64,000 bases of DNA from Cupriavidus numazuensis. Lineage in GTDB: Bacteria; Pseudomonadota; Gammaproteobacteria; Burkholderiales; Burkholderiaceae. The notes beneath the pieces are model-generated. The model searched no databases. It saw only the letters and a program-made list of their open reading frames with translations, and was not told the origin of the DNA. Made by a program: the position numbers and the translations under genes. The first letter of the stretch is position 1. Every line of letters starts with the position of its first letter. Below, piece by piece: positions 23,663 through 31,777 of the stretch. The DNA lies in contig NZ_CAJPVI010000025.1 of NCBI RefSeq assembly GCF_905397435.1, positions 60,413 through 124,412 on the forward strand, in the 5' to 3' direction.

Positions 23663-25123
23663 ATGAACGCGATTCCCAGCAGTCCGACCGATTCCATCAT
23701 TGATCTCGACGCCGTTGCCCTGTCCCGGGCCATCCATGCGCGCGAGGTGTCGTGCGTGGAGGTGCTCGACGCCTGCCTGGGCCAGATCGATCGCCACAAC
23801 CCGCGTGTGAATGCCATCGTCGCTCCGGTCGACCGCGATCCGCTACGCAAGCAGGCTGCCGGTCTCGATGACGAACTGGCCCGGGGTGCCAGCCGCGGAC
23901 CGCTGCATGGTTTTCCGCAGGCGCCCAAGGACATCATGCCGGCCGCCGGCATGGTCACCACCAAGGGCTCGCCGATCTTCGCCGGACAAGTCAGCCAGAC
24001 CGACGCAGTAGTCTTCGAACGCATGCGTGCCGGCGGGGCGCTGTTCGTCGGCCGCACGAATTCACCCGAGTTCGGTTTGGGCGGCCACACGTACAACCCG
24101 ATCTACGGCACCACCCGCAATGCCTGGGATCCGGCACGCTCGGCCGGCGGCAGCAGCGGCGGGGCGGCCGTAGCGGTGGCGCTGCGGATGCTGCCGGTGG
24201 CCGATGGCTCGGACATGATGGGATCGCTGCGCACGCCGGCCGCGTTCAACCATGTCTATGGGCTACGCACCTCGTTCGGCTGCGTGCCGCATGGCCCGTC
24301 CGAGGAAGTGTTCTTCCAGCAGTTCAGCGTGGCCGGCCCGATGGCGCGCAATGTGCCGGACCTGGCGCTGCTGCTGTCGGTGCAGGCGGGCTTCGACGCG
24401 CGCCTGCCGCTGACGCGCCGCGCCGAAGCGCCCGGCAGCTTCACGCTGCCGCCCGAGCGCGACTGGACCGGTGTGCGCATCGGCTGGCTCGGCGACCTTG
24501 GCGGGCACCTGCCGACCGAACCCGGCCTGCTCGACACCTGCGTCATGGCGCTCAGCCACCTGCGTACGCTCGGCTGCACGGTCGACGCTGCACTGCCGGA
24601 GTTCGACCTGGAACGCCTGTGGCATGCATGGATCGACCTGCGCAGCTTTGCCGTGGCCGGCGCCAACGGCGCGCTGTACCGCGATCCCGCAAAACGCGCG
24701 CTGCTCAAGCCGGAGGCCGTCTGGGAAATCGAGCGCGGGCTGGCGCTGTCAGGCTCCCGCGTGTACGAGGCCATGGCGATACGCAGCGCGTGGTACCAGG
24801 CGCTGCGCACGCTGTTCGAGCGCTTCGACTACCTCGTCATGCCGGCCGCGCAGGTGTTCCCGTTCGACGCCGATATGGACTGGCCGCATGCGATCGACGG
24901 GCGCGACATGGACACCTATCACCGCTGGATGCAGGCGGTGGTGCCCGCGACCATGGCGGGCCTGCCAGCGCTGGCCGCGCCCGCAGGCTTCGGCCGCGAC
25001 GGGCTGCCGGCCGGCCTCCAGATCATCGGCCCGGCCCAGGCCGATGCCGCGGTGCTGCAGCTTGGCCACGCCTATGATCAGGCAGGCGGCTTCTCGCGCG
25101 TGCGCAGCCCCTGGCTGGCGTAG
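23663..25123 (+). CDS. Amidase-signature family hydrolase
   Basis: A 486-residue Ser-cisSer-Lys amidase. The catalytic triad is visible as Lys89 (APKDIM), cis-Ser164 in AGGSSGGAA and nucleophile Ser188 in the SDMMGSLRTPA block. The N-terminal ALSRAIHAREVSCVEVLDACL and the C-terminal PAGLQIIGPAQADAAVLQL are standard. It hydrolyses a carboxamide to acid and ammonia; the next gene encodes a carboxylate receptor, so import and deamidation of an acid amide is plausible. AGGAG lies 10 bases before the ATG. Confidence 0.93.
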   Translation: MNAIPSSPTDSIIDLDAVALSRAIHAREVSCVEVLDACLGQIDRHNPRVNAIVAPVDRDPLRKQAAGLDDELARGASRGPLHGFPQAPKDIMPAAGMVTTKGSPIFAGQVSQTDAVVFERMRAGGALFVGRTNSPEFGLGGHTYNPIYGTTRNAWDPARSAGGSSGGAAVAVALRMLPVADGSDMMGSLRTPAAFNHVYGLRTSFGCVPHGPSEEVFFQQFSVAGPMARNVPDLALLLSVQAGFDARLPLTRRAEAPGSFTLPPERDWTGVRIGWLGDLGGHLPTEPGLLDTCVMALSHLRTLGCTVDAALPEFDLERLWHAWIDLRSFAVAGANGALYRDPAKRALLKPEAVWEIERGLALSGSRVYEAMAIRSAWYQALRTLFERFDYLVMPAAQVFPFDADMDWPHAIDGRDMDTYHRWMQAVVPATMAGLPALAAPAGFGRDGLPAGLQIIGPAQADAAVLQLGHAYDQAGGFSRVRSPWLA

Positions 25124-25152
25124 TTACCCGACTCATCGTGTTTGTCCACGGG

Positions 25153-25164
25153 CAGCACGTGCTG
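25153..25164. promoter_or_regulatory. 12-bp perfect palindrome between amidase and Bug genes
   Basis: CAGCACGTGCTG is self-complementary and lies 29 bases after the amidase stop. It could be a regulatory site for the Bug gene or part of a hairpin; there is no T-run, so it is not a standard terminator. Confidence 0.3.
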
Positions 25165-25227
25165 GCCGTGTTGACCGTAACCGTATGGCTTCGTCTTCCC
25201 CCCAAACAGCAGGCAGGAGTTGAACCG

Positions 25228-26214
25228 ATGACCGCAACGCCCACGAAGCTTTTCCTTGCATGCACCAGCCTGGCCGCCGTGCTGGCCACGGCGCCTGCCG
25301 CCGCGCAGGGTCCGTCGTATCCGGACCGGCCGATCCGGCTGGTGGTGCCCTTTGCCGCCGGCGGCGCCACCGACCTGCTGGGCCGCCTGCTGGCAGTCGG
25401 CCTTGGCGAGAAGCTTGGACAGACGGTGGTGGTGGAAAACAAGCCCGGCGCAAGCACCGTAGTCGGCGCCGCACAGGTCGCCAAGGCGGCGCCCGACGGC
25501 TACACGCTGCTGCTGGCGGCGAGCACCACGCTCACGCTGAACCCTGCGATCCGCCAGAACATCGCCTACGACCCGATCAAAAGCTTCACGCCACTGGGGC
25601 TGGTGGCCGACATGAGCCTGGTACTGGTTGCCAACCCCGAGGTTCCGGTGAATTCCCTCAAGGACCTGGTGGCGCAGGCAAAGGCGAACCCGGACAAGTT
25701 CTCCTATGGCTCGTTCGGCGCGGGCTCGTCGGTCCATTTCGGCGGCGAGATGCTGAAATCCGCGACCGGCATCCGCATGGTTCACGTGCCATTCAATGGA
25801 AGTGCCCCGAGCCTGACCGCGCTCGCCGGCGGGCAGGTCCAGGTCGCCGTCGACACCGTGGTGGCCAGCCTGCCGCTGATCAAGGGCGGCAAGATCAAGC
25901 CGATTGCTGTGTTATCTGCACAACGGCTGCCGGCACTGCCACAGGTGCCTACGGTGGCCGAAAGCGGCTATCCGGGCTTCCAGATGGGGACCTGGTTCGC
26001 GCTGATGGCGCCGGCAGGGCTGCCCGCTCCAGTCGCCCAGAAGCTGGAAAAGGCGCTGGCGGAAGTCGCCAATGCGCCGGCTATCAAAGCGCGGATGGTC
26101 GAGCTGGCGCTGACGCCAGCCTATGGCAATGGCGCTGCCGTCAAGGCGCGCGTCGAAAAGGAGCTGCCGGAAATGCGCGCGGTGGCGGTGAGGGCGGATA
26201 TTCGGGCGGAGTAG
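25228..26214 (+). CDS. Bug/TctC-family periplasmic solute receptor
   Basis: A 328-residue secreted receptor. The signal peptide ends near APAAAQG; then YPDRPIRLVVPFAAGGATDLLGR, TVVVENKPGASTVVGA and APDGYTLLLAAS. The ligand region near FGAGSSVHFGGEMLK and HVPFNGSAPSLTAL is standard. CAGGAG precedes the ATG. It follows the amidase gene by 104 bases on the same strand. No transport partner is nearby. Confidence 0.93.
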   Translation: MTATPTKLFLACTSLAAVLATAPAAAQGPSYPDRPIRLVVPFAAGGATDLLGRLLAVGLGEKLGQTVVVENKPGASTVVGAAQVAKAAPDGYTLLLAASTTLTLNPAIRQNIAYDPIKSFTPLGLVADMSLVLVANPEVPVNSLKDLVAQAKANPDKFSYGSFGAGSSVHFGGEMLKSATGIRMVHVPFNGSAPSLTALAGGQVQVAVDTVVASLPLIKGGKIKPIAVLSAQRLPALPQVPTVAESGYPGFQMGTWFALMAPAGLPAPVAQKLEKALAEVANAPAIKARMVELALTPAYGNGAAVKARVEKELPEMRAVAVRADIRAE

Positions 26215-26337
26215 GGCACTGAGGACCGCCGGCCGGGCAGCCGGGCAGCGTGCACCGCACATGCCCGGTCCGCCCAGTGAGCAGCAGTCCCGCGCGCGCT
26301 CGGCTCCGGCACTCCGATGAGCGCGACCGCGGAATCT

Positions 26338-26365
26338 TTGACGTCAGCCGCAATTGGCCTACTCT
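26338..26365 (+). promoter_or_regulatory. Candidate promoter of the exchanger-dehydrogenase operon
   Basis: TTGACG (26338-26343), a 16-base spacer and TACTCT (26360-26365), about 100 bases before the ATG. The rest of the 254-base gap (26215-26468) shows only GC-rich low-complexity sequence after the Bug stop. Confidence 0.4.
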
Positions 26366-26468
26366 GCATATTCGGGCCCTGAGCGGAAGGGCATACGCCC
26401 GCCTGCTTGTCCCTTTCCGCTGACAATGCCGGCCCGTCCTGCTGATCTTCCGGCTAGAAGGAGCGGCA

Positions 26469-28061
26469 ATGGATGCAGTCCGGGCCTTGCTCGAAACCCA
26501 GCCCTTGTTCACGTTGCTCCTCACGGTTGCACTGGGCTACGTTGTCGGCGAAATCAATATCAAGGGCGTTGCGCTGGGATCCGGAGCCGTCCTGTTTGTC
26601 GGATTGGCGATCGGCGGATTCGCGCCCAAAGCGGCACCCCCTGCGCTGGTCGGGACCCTGGGCCTGCTGCTGTTCCTCTATGGCATCGGCATCCAGTACG
26701 GCGCCCAGTTCTTCGAGGGGCTGACCAGCGTCCGGGGACTGAAGGCCAATGCCGCCGCGGCCGTGGGTGTTATCGGTGCCGGCATGGCGTCGCTGGCGCT
26801 GGTACCGCTGTTCGGCCTGCGGATCGATGAGTCGCTGGGTATCTTTGCCGGCACCGGGACCAGCACCGCGACATTGCAGGCCGTCATTGCGGCCATGAAG
26901 GGCGATGGCGCGGCGGTTGGCTACAGCGTGGCATACCCGTTCGGGGTCGCGGGCCCGATCCTGTTGCTCTATGCCCTCAGCGCATTGCTGAAAGCAAAAA
27001 TCGAGGCGCCAGCGGCCAAGACCATCGAGACGGCCGAGATTTCCCTGCGCAACCCCGAGATCGTCGGCCTCACGCTTGCCCAGTTGAAGGCGCGCCTGCC
27101 AGTCGGACTGGCCATTGCGGCGGTGCGTCGCGAGCACCATAACCAGTTGCCAACGGACGACCTTGTCCTGCGCACGGACGACGTCTTGCTGGCAACCTCC
27201 ACGGAGCCTGCATTGCTTCGGGAAGCCGCTGGCCTGCTGGGCGAGTTGCAGCCCGGCCGGATGAGCAGTCATCGCGAAGACCTGGACTATGTCCGCCTGT
27301 TTGCCTCAAGCCGCGCCGTGGTCGGGCTTGCGCTACGTGATATCCGCTTTCCCGACGGCATTACAGGTTCGATCGTCCAGGTACGAAGGGGCGACGCCGA
27401 CATGCTGCCAAACCCCGAGCTCATCCTCGAAGTGGGCGACCGGGTCGGGCTGCTGGTGAATCGCGCCCACACCAAGACCATGCGCAAGCTTTTCGGCGAT
27501 TCCATCAAGGGGACTGCCGAACTGAGCTTTATTTCCATCGGCATCGGCGCGGCGCTAGGCCTGTTGGCGGGCATGATCCCATTGCCAATCCCCGGCGTCG
27601 GCAAGCTGACCCTCGGCTTGGCGGCTCTGCTGCTGGTTGCGCTCTATCTGGGCAAGATCCGCCGGTCCGGCCCGCTGGTCTGGACCATGCCGCTCTCGGC
27701 CAATCTGGTGTTGCGCAATCTCGGGCTCACGATCTTCCTGGCACAGGTGGGCATATCTTCAGGGCCGAAGTTCTTCTCGACCATTGCCATCACCGGTGCT
27801 TCACTGCTCCTTTACAGCCTGCTGATTGTGCTGGTGCTCGTGCTGGTCACGGCACTGGCCTGCCTGTGGATCTTCAGGATGCCCTTCGATGTCGCCGCGG
27901 GCGTCATCTGCGGCGCGACCGGCAATCCGGCCATCCTGGCGTTCGCCAATCGCGTAGCGCCTACGGAGAAGCCCGATATCGGCTACGCCATGATCTTTCC
28001 TTCGATGACGGTCACCAAGATCCTGTTCGTGGAGATTGTCATGGTCCTGGCTGGCGGGTAG
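26469..28061 (+). CDS. AspT/YidE-type aspartate:alanine exchanger family transporter
   Basis: A 530-residue membrane antiporter with two homologous membrane halves (about residues 10-175 and 345-530) flanking two cytoplasmic TrkA-C-like domains (about 190-345). Recognisable stretches are GTLGLLLFLYGIGIQYG, GIFAGTGTSTATLQAVIAAM, the duplicate AGVICGATGNPAILAFA and GLTLAQLKARLPVGLAIAAV. Family members exchange aspartate for alanine or export amino acids or dicarboxylates. AAGGAG precedes the ATG. It is followed 58 bases later by a D-lactate-dehydrogenase-like gene, suggesting exchange or export of a 2-oxo/2-hydroxy acid. Confidence 0.88.
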   Translation: MDAVRALLETQPLFTLLLTVALGYVVGEINIKGVALGSGAVLFVGLAIGGFAPKAAPPALVGTLGLLLFLYGIGIQYGAQFFEGLTSVRGLKANAAAAVGVIGAGMASLALVPLFGLRIDESLGIFAGTGTSTATLQAVIAAMKGDGAAVGYSVAYPFGVAGPILLLYALSALLKAKIEAPAAKTIETAEISLRNPEIVGLTLAQLKARLPVGLAIAAVRREHHNQLPTDDLVLRTDDVLLATSTEPALLREAAGLLGELQPGRMSSHREDLDYVRLFASSRAVVGLALRDIRFPDGITGSIVQVRRGDADMLPNPELILEVGDRVGLLVNRAHTKTMRKLFGDSIKGTAELSFISIGIGAALGLLAGMIPLPIPGVGKLTLGLAALLLVALYLGKIRRSGPLVWTMPLSANLVLRNLGLTIFLAQVGISSGPKFFSTIAITGASLLLYSLLIVLVLVLVTALACLWIFRMPFDVAAGVICGATGNPAILAFANRVAPTEKPDIGYAMIFPSMTVTKILFVEIVMVLAGG

Positions 28062-28119
28062 GGCAATCTGGCATGCCTGCCCGAAGCCCGGGGACCTGGT
28101 TCCGATCCGGAGAGAAGCG

Positions 28120-29112
28120 ATGAAAGCTGCCGTATTCAGCGCCAAGCCTTACGACCGAGAGTATCTTGACGCAGCCAATGTTGCCGAAGGCCATCAGCTC
28201 GACTTCTTCGATGTCTCGCTGGACATCGACACTGCCGGCCTGGCCGCTGGCCATGGCGCGGTCTGTATCTTCGTCAACGATGTGGCGGATGCCGCCGTGC
28301 TCGACGCGCTGCGTCACGGCGGCACTTCGCTGATCGCGCTGCGCTGCACCGGATTCAACAATGTCGACCTTCGCGCCGCTGCGGGTCTCGGCATGAAGGT
28401 GGTACGCGTCGTCACGTACTCGCCCAATTCGGTGGCAGAGCATGCCGTGGCCTTGCTGCTGGCCATCAACCGGAAAATCCACCGCGCCTACAACCGCACG
28501 CGAGACTTCAATTTCTCTCTCGACGGCCTGATGGGGTTCGACTTCTGCGGCAAGACCGTGGCCGTGGTCGGCACAGGCAAGATCGGGCGTGTATTTGCGC
28601 GCATCATGCTCGGGTTTGGCTGCGAAGTGATCGGCTACGATGCATATCCCTCACCGGAATTCGAGGCCCTGGGCGGCCGCTACGCCCAGCCCGGCGAAAT
28701 CGGCGCGAGTGCCGACATCATTTCCTTGCATTGCCCGCTGACACCGCAGACGCACCACATCATCAATGCGGACGCTCTGGCGCGCGCCAAGCCCGGGGCG
28801 TTGCTGGTCAACACCAGCCGCGGCGGCCTGCTTGATACCGCGGCCGCGATCGATGCACTGCAGAGCCGCCAGCTGGGTGGGCTGGCGCTGGACGTGTACG
28901 AGCAGGAAGCGGACCTGTTCTTCCGTGATCTCTCCAGCACCATCATCGCCGACGACGTGATGCAACGACTGGTCTCGTTTCCCAACGTCATCGTGACCGG
29001 ACACCAGGCCTTTCTCACGCGGGAAGCCGTGTCGACGATCTGCCAGACGACCCTGCGCAGCATGACGGAATTCGAGTCCGGGCAGGCACTGACGAATGAG
29101 ATCACGGCCTGA
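28120..29112 (+). CDS. ldhA: D-2-hydroxyacid dehydrogenase, fermentative D-lactate dehydrogenase (LdhA) type
   Basis: A 330-residue NAD-dependent enzyme, the same size as LdhA. The Rossmann glycine motif VGTGKIG is at 150-156; the catalytic Arg is in VNTSRGGLLDT, the Glu in DVYEQEADLF and the His in GHQAFLT. FNNVDLRAAAGLGMKVVRV and TYSPNSVAEHA are typical. GGAGAG lies before the ATG. It probably interconverts pyruvate and D-lactate, or a related 2-oxoacid. It ends 23 bases from the convergent Gfo/Idh gene. Confidence 0.9.
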   Translation: MKAAVFSAKPYDREYLDAANVAEGHQLDFFDVSLDIDTAGLAAGHGAVCIFVNDVADAAVLDALRHGGTSLIALRCTGFNNVDLRAAAGLGMKVVRVVTYSPNSVAEHAVALLLAINRKIHRAYNRTRDFNFSLDGLMGFDFCGKTVAVVGTGKIGRVFARIMLGFGCEVIGYDAYPSPEFEALGGRYAQPGEIGASADIISLHCPLTPQTHHIINADALARAKPGALLVNTSRGGLLDTAAAIDALQSRQLGGLALDVYEQEADLFFRDLSSTIIADDVMQRLVSFPNVIVTGHQAFLTREAVSTICQTTLRSMTEFESGQALTNEITA

Positions 29113-29135
29113 CGGGTTCGAGTTGTTCGATGCGC

Positions 29136-30137
29136 TCAGTGCAGCGGCACGGCATCTCCGCCGCGTTCGCACGATTGCACGATGGCTTCGAACAGCCGGA
29201 TATTGTCGACCAGTTCCTCGGCCGCGAACGGGTAGGGCCGCACGCCCGCGACCGCATCGGCCCACGCCTCGAAGTTGGCCAATACCGCGTCGGTTGCCTC
29301 GAAGACCCGTTCATTGCGCGGCAGGCCCGTGCCGCTGCAATGGATCAGCCGCGTTGGCAGGCCCTGGTCGACATTGCCTTCCGACACGACTTCCGCCCAT
29401 CCCTTGTCGCCGAACACCGCAATTCGTCCGTGGAATGGCGTGACAGAGAGGAAGCTGACCGTGGCTTGCGCACCGGATGCAAACGCTACGGTGGCGGTGG
29501 TGTAGTCGCGCACCGGTGCCGGCATGACCAGCGACTCGGACCGCGCCTGCACGCGGTGGGCGGGCCCCGCCAGGGCCACGAAGATGTCCGTGACATGAAT
29601 GCCGACCGCCGTCAGCATGCCCGCGGGCGCATGCTTCGCGTCAAGGCGCCAGTTCGACGCATCCAGCTTGCGAAACAGGTCGTGGCTGACATTGGCCTCC
29701 AGATGGAGCAGCCGGCCAAGCTCGCCAGCGCGCACCATGCGCATCAGCTCGGCGATGGCCGGCTCGAACCGGCGCTCGTGCCCGACACCCAGCACCTTGC
29801 CGCTGCGTGCGGCCGCCTTGACCATGCGCTGCGCGCCTGCCGCCGTCATGGCGAGCGGCTTCTCGCAGAACACATGCTTGCCGGCTTCGAACGCGGACAA
29901 CGTCTGCTGTTCATGGACAGCGTGCGGCGTGGCCAGGATCACGCCGTCAATATCGCTGCGGCCGAGTGCTTCGGCCAGATCGGCAACGAGTTCCACGCCC
30001 GCGTCGCGCGCGAACGATCTGGCTTCTTCCGTGGCCATCGGGTCCACGGCGACCAATACCTTCAGCTTGCCGGTGCCGGCCAGCGAACGGATGATCTGCT
30101 TGCCCCACCAACCAAGCCCTGCTACTGCTACGTTCAC
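29136..30137 (-). CDS. Gfo/Idh/MocA-family oxidoreductase
   Basis: A 333-residue NAD(P)-dependent dehydrogenase. The Rossmann start VNVAVAGLGWWGKQIIRSLAG and the EKP motif in KHVFCEKPLAMT are followed by the second-domain HERRFEPAIAELM and the sheet region YTTATVAFASGAQATVSF. The GTG at 30137 is preceded by AGGAG 7 bases away; longer forms overlap the Dabb gene. It is the last gene of the nine-gene operon led by the amidohydrolase. Family substrates are sugars, cyclitols and dihydrodiols, so it could prepare a cyclic substrate for the dioxygenase encoded three genes upstream. Confidence 0.9.
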   Translation of the reverse strand: MNVAVAGLGWWGKQIIRSLAGTGKLKVLVAVDPMATEEARSFARDAGVELVADLAEALGRSDIDGVILATPHAVHEQQTLSAFEAGKHVFCEKPLAMTAAGAQRMVKAAARSGKVLGVGHERRFEPAIAELMRMVRAGELGRLLHLEANVSHDLFRKLDASNWRLDAKHAPAGMLTAVGIHVTDIFVALAGPAHRVQARSESLVMPAPVRDYTTATVAFASGAQATVSFLSVTPFHGRIAVFGDKGWAEVVSEGNVDQGLPTRLIHCSGTGLPRNERVFEATDAVLANFEAWADAVAGVRPYPFAAEELVDNIRLFEAIVQSCERGGDAVPLH

Positions 30138-30168
30138 GATCTGTCTCCTCGTTGTCGTCACCGGACCG

Positions 30169-30492
30169 TTACTCACTTTGCAGCGCCTCGCCGTGGTAGT
30201 CGACCTGGTGCCGCGCGATGCGCAGGTCGCCAAGCTCGCGCTTGACGCGCAGGTGTTCAGGGTGATTCGTATAGGCCTGCAGCGCGTGATGCGAGTCGAA
30301 CTCCGTGTACAGCACCACATCGCAGGCGTAGTCGACCCGGCTCGAGTCCACGCCGACCTCCAGGTGGCGCATGCCCGGAATCCGGCCGCGCAGGCTTTCA
30401 AAGGCCGCCTTGAGCTGCGCGATGGCATCGCGCTTTTCATGCTCGGTCTGCCCGCGCAGGTTCCACATCACGATATGTTTGACGACTTCCAA
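30169..30492 (-). CDS. Dabb (stress-responsive alpha/beta barrel) domain protein
   Basis: A 107-residue ferredoxin-like protein: VKHIVMWNLRGQ, LEVGVDSSRVDYACDVVLYTEF, LQAYTNHPEHLRV. Dabb proteins are dimers; some cyclise or cleave polyketide or aromatic intermediates, while most are unassigned. The start is a TTG at 30492 preceded by GGAG 6 bases away, and no better start exists. Operon position between the YCII and Gfo/Idh genes suggests a role in the ring pathway. Confidence 0.85.
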   Translation of the reverse strand: MEVVKHIVMWNLRGQTEHEKRDAIAQLKAAFESLRGRIPGMRHLEVGVDSSRVDYACDVVLYTEFDSHHALQAYTNHPEHLRVKRELGDLRIARHQVDYHGEALQSE

Positions 30493-30533
30493 GATCGGCT
30501 CCCGGGCTGATGTAAGGGTTCAGGCGCCGCAGC

Positions 30534-30836
30534 TCAGACAGCGGGAAAGCCGGTCTTCTGCGGCCACATATTGTTGAAGGCCAGTACGCTGCTGGCGCCA
30601 TAGATGCCGGCACGCGTGAAGGGCTCGCGGGACAGCCACTCGCGCGCGGCGGCCAGTGTCGGGAAATCGATCACCAGCAGGCTGCCGACCATGGTCTCGC
30701 CGTCTTCGGCAAGCAGCGGACCGGCAAACGCGATCTGGTCCTTGACGGCGCCCAGGTAGATCTTGTGATCCGGGCGGACCTTCAGACGCAGTTCGCCAAC
30801 GCCGGGTTTGTCGATCAGGTGGAATGCAAAAAGCAT
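30534..30836 (-). CDS. YCII-family protein, TftG-like candidate
   Basis: A 100-residue YCII-fold protein (LFAFHLIDKPGVGELRLKV, RPDHKIYLG, FAGPLLAEDGETMVGSLLVID, REPFTRAGIYG). His24 in RPDH is the usual family histidine. The best-studied YCII enzyme, TftG, dechlorinates 5-chlorohydroxyquinol in 2,4,5-T breakdown, and its neighbours are a hydroxyquinol dioxygenase and maleylacetate reductase, as here. The gene lies 5 bases after the dioxygenase gene with GAGG before the ATG. A comparable elimination or isomerisation of a ring intermediate is the leading idea; dehalogenation itself is not shown. Confidence 0.85.
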   Translation of the reverse strand: MLFAFHLIDKPGVGELRLKVRPDHKIYLGAVKDQIAFAGPLLAEDGETMVGSLLVIDFPTLAAAREWLSREPFTRAGIYGASSVLAFNNMWPQKTGFPAV

Positions 30837-30841
30837 GGCGC

Positions 30842-31747
30842 TTACCTCGTTGTTTGTTGGGGGTTGGCGGCGGCCGGCGCGGCCGGGACTGCCGGATTGA
30901 GCACGAAGTCGTAGTCGAGCGTGTAGAAGGGCACGGCGCTTTCCCCGCCATCCGGGGTGCTGCCCGGCTCATGCCGGACCCAGTCCGCCACCAGCGACGA
31001 ACGCACGCCGAAGACGGCGTCCGAGTCGAGGTAGTCGCTGTCGTTGCGGAATACGTGCGTGACCAGCGTCTCGTAGCCGGGCGCGGAGATCATGAAGTGC
31101 AGGTGGGCCGGCCGCCACGGGTGCCGGCCCATGGCGTCGAGCATGCGGCCGACCGGGCCGTCATGCGGGATCGGGTAGCACTCGGCGACGATGGACTGGA
31201 AGCGGAAGTTGCCGGTCTTGTCAGCCGTCAGCGTGCCACGGCCCTGCGCATGGCTCCGGTCAGGATTCTGCACATCGTAGAAGCCTTCGGCATCCGCCTG
31301 CCAGACCTCGATCTTCGCGCCTGGCACGGCCTCGCCGGTGATGCTGCGCACCTGTCCGCTGACATAGCAGGGCTCGCCGGCCATGCCATTGCCAACGTCG
31401 TCGCCAAGTTCATAGTCAGGCGCGTCGTCCACATAGAACGGCCCGAACACGGTCGCCTCGGTGCAGCCACGCGGCTTGCGGTGGTTCTGCGCGGTCACCA
31501 GCGTCGACAGGCCCAGCGTGTCGGACAGCAGGATGAACTCCTGCCGGCTGGGGCTGCAGGTGTGGCCCACTTCGGTCAGGAACTGGATGCCCGCCGCCCA
31601 TTCCTCCTCGGTCAGCTTGATCTCGCGCGCGAACGCGTGCAGGTGCTGGATCAGGCTGGTCATGACCTCCTTGAGACGGCGGTCCTTCATGTCGACATTG
31701 CGGGCCAGCACTGCCTGGGTGATGGTTTCTTCGTCGAGATTGCGCAT
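30842..31747 (-). CDS. Intradiol ring-cleavage dioxygenase, hydroxyquinol 1,2-dioxygenase type
   Basis: A 301-residue non-haem Fe(III) dioxygenase. The N-terminal dimer-linker domain is TITQAVLARNVDMKDRRLKEV; the beta-sandwich has GPFYVDDAP, VWQADAEGFYDVQ and the iron ligands (Tyr in the GFYD/ECYPIPHDGPVG region, two His in HPWRPAHLHFMI). The sequence is closer to hydroxyquinol than to catechol 1,2-dioxygenases. It cleaves the ring to maleylacetate, and a maleylacetate reductase gene lies at 39701-40774, which makes the pathway self-consistent. The C-terminal tail is alanine/proline-rich. AGGAG precedes the ATG. Confidence 0.92.
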   Translation of the reverse strand: MRNLDEETITQAVLARNVDMKDRRLKEVMTSLIQHLHAFAREIKLTEEEWAAGIQFLTEVGHTCSPSRQEFILLSDTLGLSTLVTAQNHRKPRGCTEATVFGPFYVDDAPDYELGDDVGNGMAGEPCYVSGQVRSITGEAVPGAKIEVWQADAEGFYDVQNPDRSHAQGRGTLTADKTGNFRFQSIVAECYPIPHDGPVGRMLDAMGRHPWRPAHLHFMISAPGYETLVTHVFRNDSDYLDSDAVFGVRSSLVADWVRHEPGSTPDGGESAVPFYTLDYDFVLNPAVPAAPAAANPQQTTR

Positions 31748-31777
31748 GGTGGTGGCTCCTGGAAAAACCCGCGCGCG

